A stretch of DNA of 7,538 bases from Acidobacteriota bacterium. Lineage in GTDB: Bacteria; Acidobacteriota; Terriglobia; Bryobacterales; Bryobacteraceae. Made by a program: the position numbers and the translations under genes. The notes under the pieces are model-generated. The model had not been told where the DNA came from. It did not search any database and worked only from the letters and a program-made list of their open reading frames with translations. This document shows, piece by piece, positions 5,772 through 7,538 of this stretch (the stretch's first letter is position 1; each line of letters opens with the position of its first letter). The stretch is from positions 1-7,538 of the forward strand of contig JAFDVT010000326.1 in assembly GCA_018268875.1 (NCBI GenBank), in the 5' to 3' direction.

Positions 5772-7538
5772 TCAGAAGGTGACTCGTAACGCCAGCTGCA
5801 GAATCCGCGGATCCTGCGCGCTGGTGATGCGCATGAACTGGGCATTGTTCTGGGCGCCGTTGGGGCCGTTCAGATTGACCCGGTTCAGCGCGTTGAACGC
5901 TTCGAAGCGGAACGTCGTGTTGATGCGTTCGTTCCAGCGGAAGCCCTTCGACAGACCCAGGTCGACGTTCGCGAGGCCGGGATTGAAGAAGGTGTTGCGG
6001 CCGAGCGTACCGTACGTACCGAGGGCGTTGGCGGCAAACGCGGCCTTGCGCAGATACTCGCCGATCAACGCGTCGCGCGTACGGTCACCGGAGAAGTAGG
6101 GGTCGCCGATGAGGTCCGCGCGCTGGCTGCCAATGCCGCTGCGGGCGTTGTCGACGCCGCTGGTCACCGTGAAGGGCTGGCCGCTGTATAGATTGACGAT
6201 GCCATTCAGGTTCCAGCCGCCGAGGAAGAAGCGGGCGACGCCTTTTTTCGGCAGACCCGGCAGTTCCCACAAACCCGACAGGTTGAAGACATGCGAGCGG
6301 TGGAACTCGGAAAGTCCCTTGTCCAACTGCTGGCTCAGCACGCGGGTGATGCCGTTCACCTTATTCTGCGAGGTGTCGTCGATCGACTTGGCGAACTGGT
6401 AGTTGGCCAGCACGGTAAAGCCCTTCGAGAAACGGCGTTCGAGCGTGGTTTGCAAAGCATGGAAGGTGGAATTGCCGACGCTTTCGATGATTGGCGTGGA
6501 ACCGAGCGCGGGCGCCAGGGCGCGACGCTGGTTCGTGGTGGCGGTGGTGGCGCCCACGGCGTAGATGGCGGGGTTGAGTTCGCGACCGGTGCCGAGGCGG
6601 GTACCCTTGGAACCCGCATACGACGCGCGAGCGACGAAGCCGCCGGGGAGTTCGCGTTCGAGCGTCAGGTTCCAGGATTGAACATACGGATTGCGGAAGT
6701 CCGCCGCGTAGAGGAACTGCGAGGAATACTGCGGAAAGATCGTGTTCGCAGGCGGCGTGGTGGAGGCCGGGAACGGATTCGTCGTGCCGAACCACGGGTC
6801 GTTGAAGCTGTTGGTCTGGTTGCCGAACACGCTGACCACGGTTCCGAACGGGGCCTGGTTGGCCTGGCTGTTGGTGGAAATCGTATTGGTCCAGTCGTAG
6901 AACATGCCGTAGCCGCCACGAACCGCGGTCTTGCCGTCGCCGAAGACGTCCCAGGCAAAGCCGAGGCGAGGTCCGAAGTTATGCCAGATGGTGGGTACGC
7001 CGCCGCGCGGGACGGTGGGATCGCCCGCAAAAATCACGCCCTTGGGAGCGTTGATGTATCGCGTGGACTGTTCGGCGGGACGCCAAACCGCCAGTTTGTT
7101 CAGCGAATCGGTGTAGGGGATAAAGGGTTCCCAGCGCATGCCCAGATCGACCGTAAAGCGGCGGGACACTTTCCAGGAATCCTGCACGAACATACTGAAG
7201 CGCTTGATTTGCGTTCCTTTGTATTCTCCGATGCCCTGGGTGAGCGAATTGAATCGCCCGATCATGAAGTCGGCAAGGCCGTCGCCGGTGAAGGGGGCAC
7301 TGCCGTTAAAGCTCCACTGGCCATTGGCGCGGAAGTTGTTGACGATGTTGTTGGAACCGTGCGAATACTCGCCGCCCATCGTGAGTTGATGCTTGCCCTT
7401 GGTCCAGCGCATGGTGTCGAGGTACTGGAATTCGCGGCGCGGGAACGAGTTGGTGTCGCCGGTGTCGATGCGGAAGTATCCGGCGATGTCGATGTCCCAC
7501 TTGATGATGGGGTCGTTGTAGTAGTTCAGGCCGAGCGA
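5772..7538 (-). CDS. TonB-dependent receptor, Oar-like, C-terminal part (cut by right edge)
   Basis: The frame stays open from the right edge to TGA 5772, giving 588 visible residues; an internal ATG at 7412 is not the true start. The visible part is the outer-membrane beta-barrel typical of the large Oar-like receptors of Acidobacteria, with a carboxypeptidase-regulatory-like N-terminal domain expected off the window. Features include Q-D-S-W-K-V (119-124), T-V-D-L-G-M-R-W-E (129-137), N-F-G-P-R-L-G-F-A-W-D (187-197), R-G-G-Y-G-M-F-Y-D-W (207-216), repeats of long amphipathic strands and the terminal L-A-L-R-V-T-F. The final Phe is the usual outer-membrane barrel end. These receptors take up large substrates, possibly polysaccharide breakdown products, using TonB and ExbBD; the ligand cannot be deduced. 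Full-length relatives are commonly 1,000-1,200 aa, so nearly half is missing here. Confidence 0.96.
   Translation of the reverse strand, partial: SLGLNYYNDPIIKWDIDIAGYFRIDTGDTNSFPRREFQYLDTMRWTKGKHQLTMGGEYSHGSNNIVNNFRANGQWSFNGSAPFTGDGLADFMIGRFNSLTQGIGEYKGTQIKRFSMFVQDSWKVSRRFTVDLGMRWEPFIPYTDSLNKLAVWRPAEQSTRYINAPKGVIFAGDPTVPRGGVPTIWHNFGPRLGFAWDVFGDGKTAVRGGYGMFYDWTNTISTNSQANQAPFGTVVSVFGNQTNSFNDPWFGTTNPFPASTTPPANTIFPQYSSQFLYAADFRNPYVQSWNLTLERELPGGFVARASYAGSKGTRLGTGRELNPAIYAVGATTATTNQRRALAPALGSTPIIESVGNSTFHALQTTLERRFSKGFTVLANYQFAKSIDDTSQNKVNGITRVLSQQLDKGLSEFHRSHVFNLSGLWELPGLPKKGVARFFLGGWNLNGIVNLYSGQPFTVTSGVDNARSGIGSQRADLIGDPYFSGDRTRDALIGEYLRKAAFAANALGTYGTLGRNTFFNPGLANVDLGLSKGFRWNERINTTFRFEAFNALNRVNLNGPNGAQNNAQFMRITSAQDPRILQLALRVTF

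Overview
The window looks like chromosomal DNA of an Acidobacteriota, most likely a Solibacter/Bryobacter-type lineage (inference). The clues are GC-rich coding sequence, a large Oar-like TonB-dependent receptor, a PEP-CTERM surface protein, a secreted DUF5060/DUF4038 glycoside-hydrolase-like protein and a UPF0175 antitoxin-like gene. No rRNA, tRNA, CRISPR array, insertion sequence or prophage gene is visible.

Left part (1-1251, minus strand): three genes read leftward. The first is a 72-aa UPF0175 protein (1033-1251). It is followed after 22 nt by a 58-aa hypothetical ORF (834-1010). After a 165-nt gap comes the N-terminal 222 residues of a protein with a peptidoglycan-binding-like domain (668 down to the left edge). 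The PIN-like toxin that often accompanies UPF0175 is not seen.

Middle (1308-4878, plus strand): four tightly packed genes that look like one transcription unit. They are a secreted DUF5060/DUF4038 protein, tsaB (4-nt overlap; tRNA t6A synthesis), a YkgJ-type cysteine-cluster protein (4-nt gap, Shine-Dalgarno inside the tsaB end) and a class I SAM methyltransferase (11-nt overlap). The first gene's secreted role seems unrelated to the cytoplasmic functions of the other three.

Right part (4879-7538): a 159-nt AT-richer spacer carries a good sigma-70-like promoter and Shine-Dalgarno for a TTG-started PEP-CTERM protein (5038-5685, plus). This gene converges on the 3' end of a TonB-dependent receptor (5772 to the right edge, minus). 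Between them lies a strong hairpin with T-rich flanks on both sides, which probably terminates transcription in both directions.

No clearly new multi-gene system is evident. The points most worth a second look are the UPF0175 gene with an unfamiliar neighbour in place of its usual toxin, the truncated protein with a Cys-Cys motif at the left edge, and the possible loss of catalytic residues in the DUF4038 protein.
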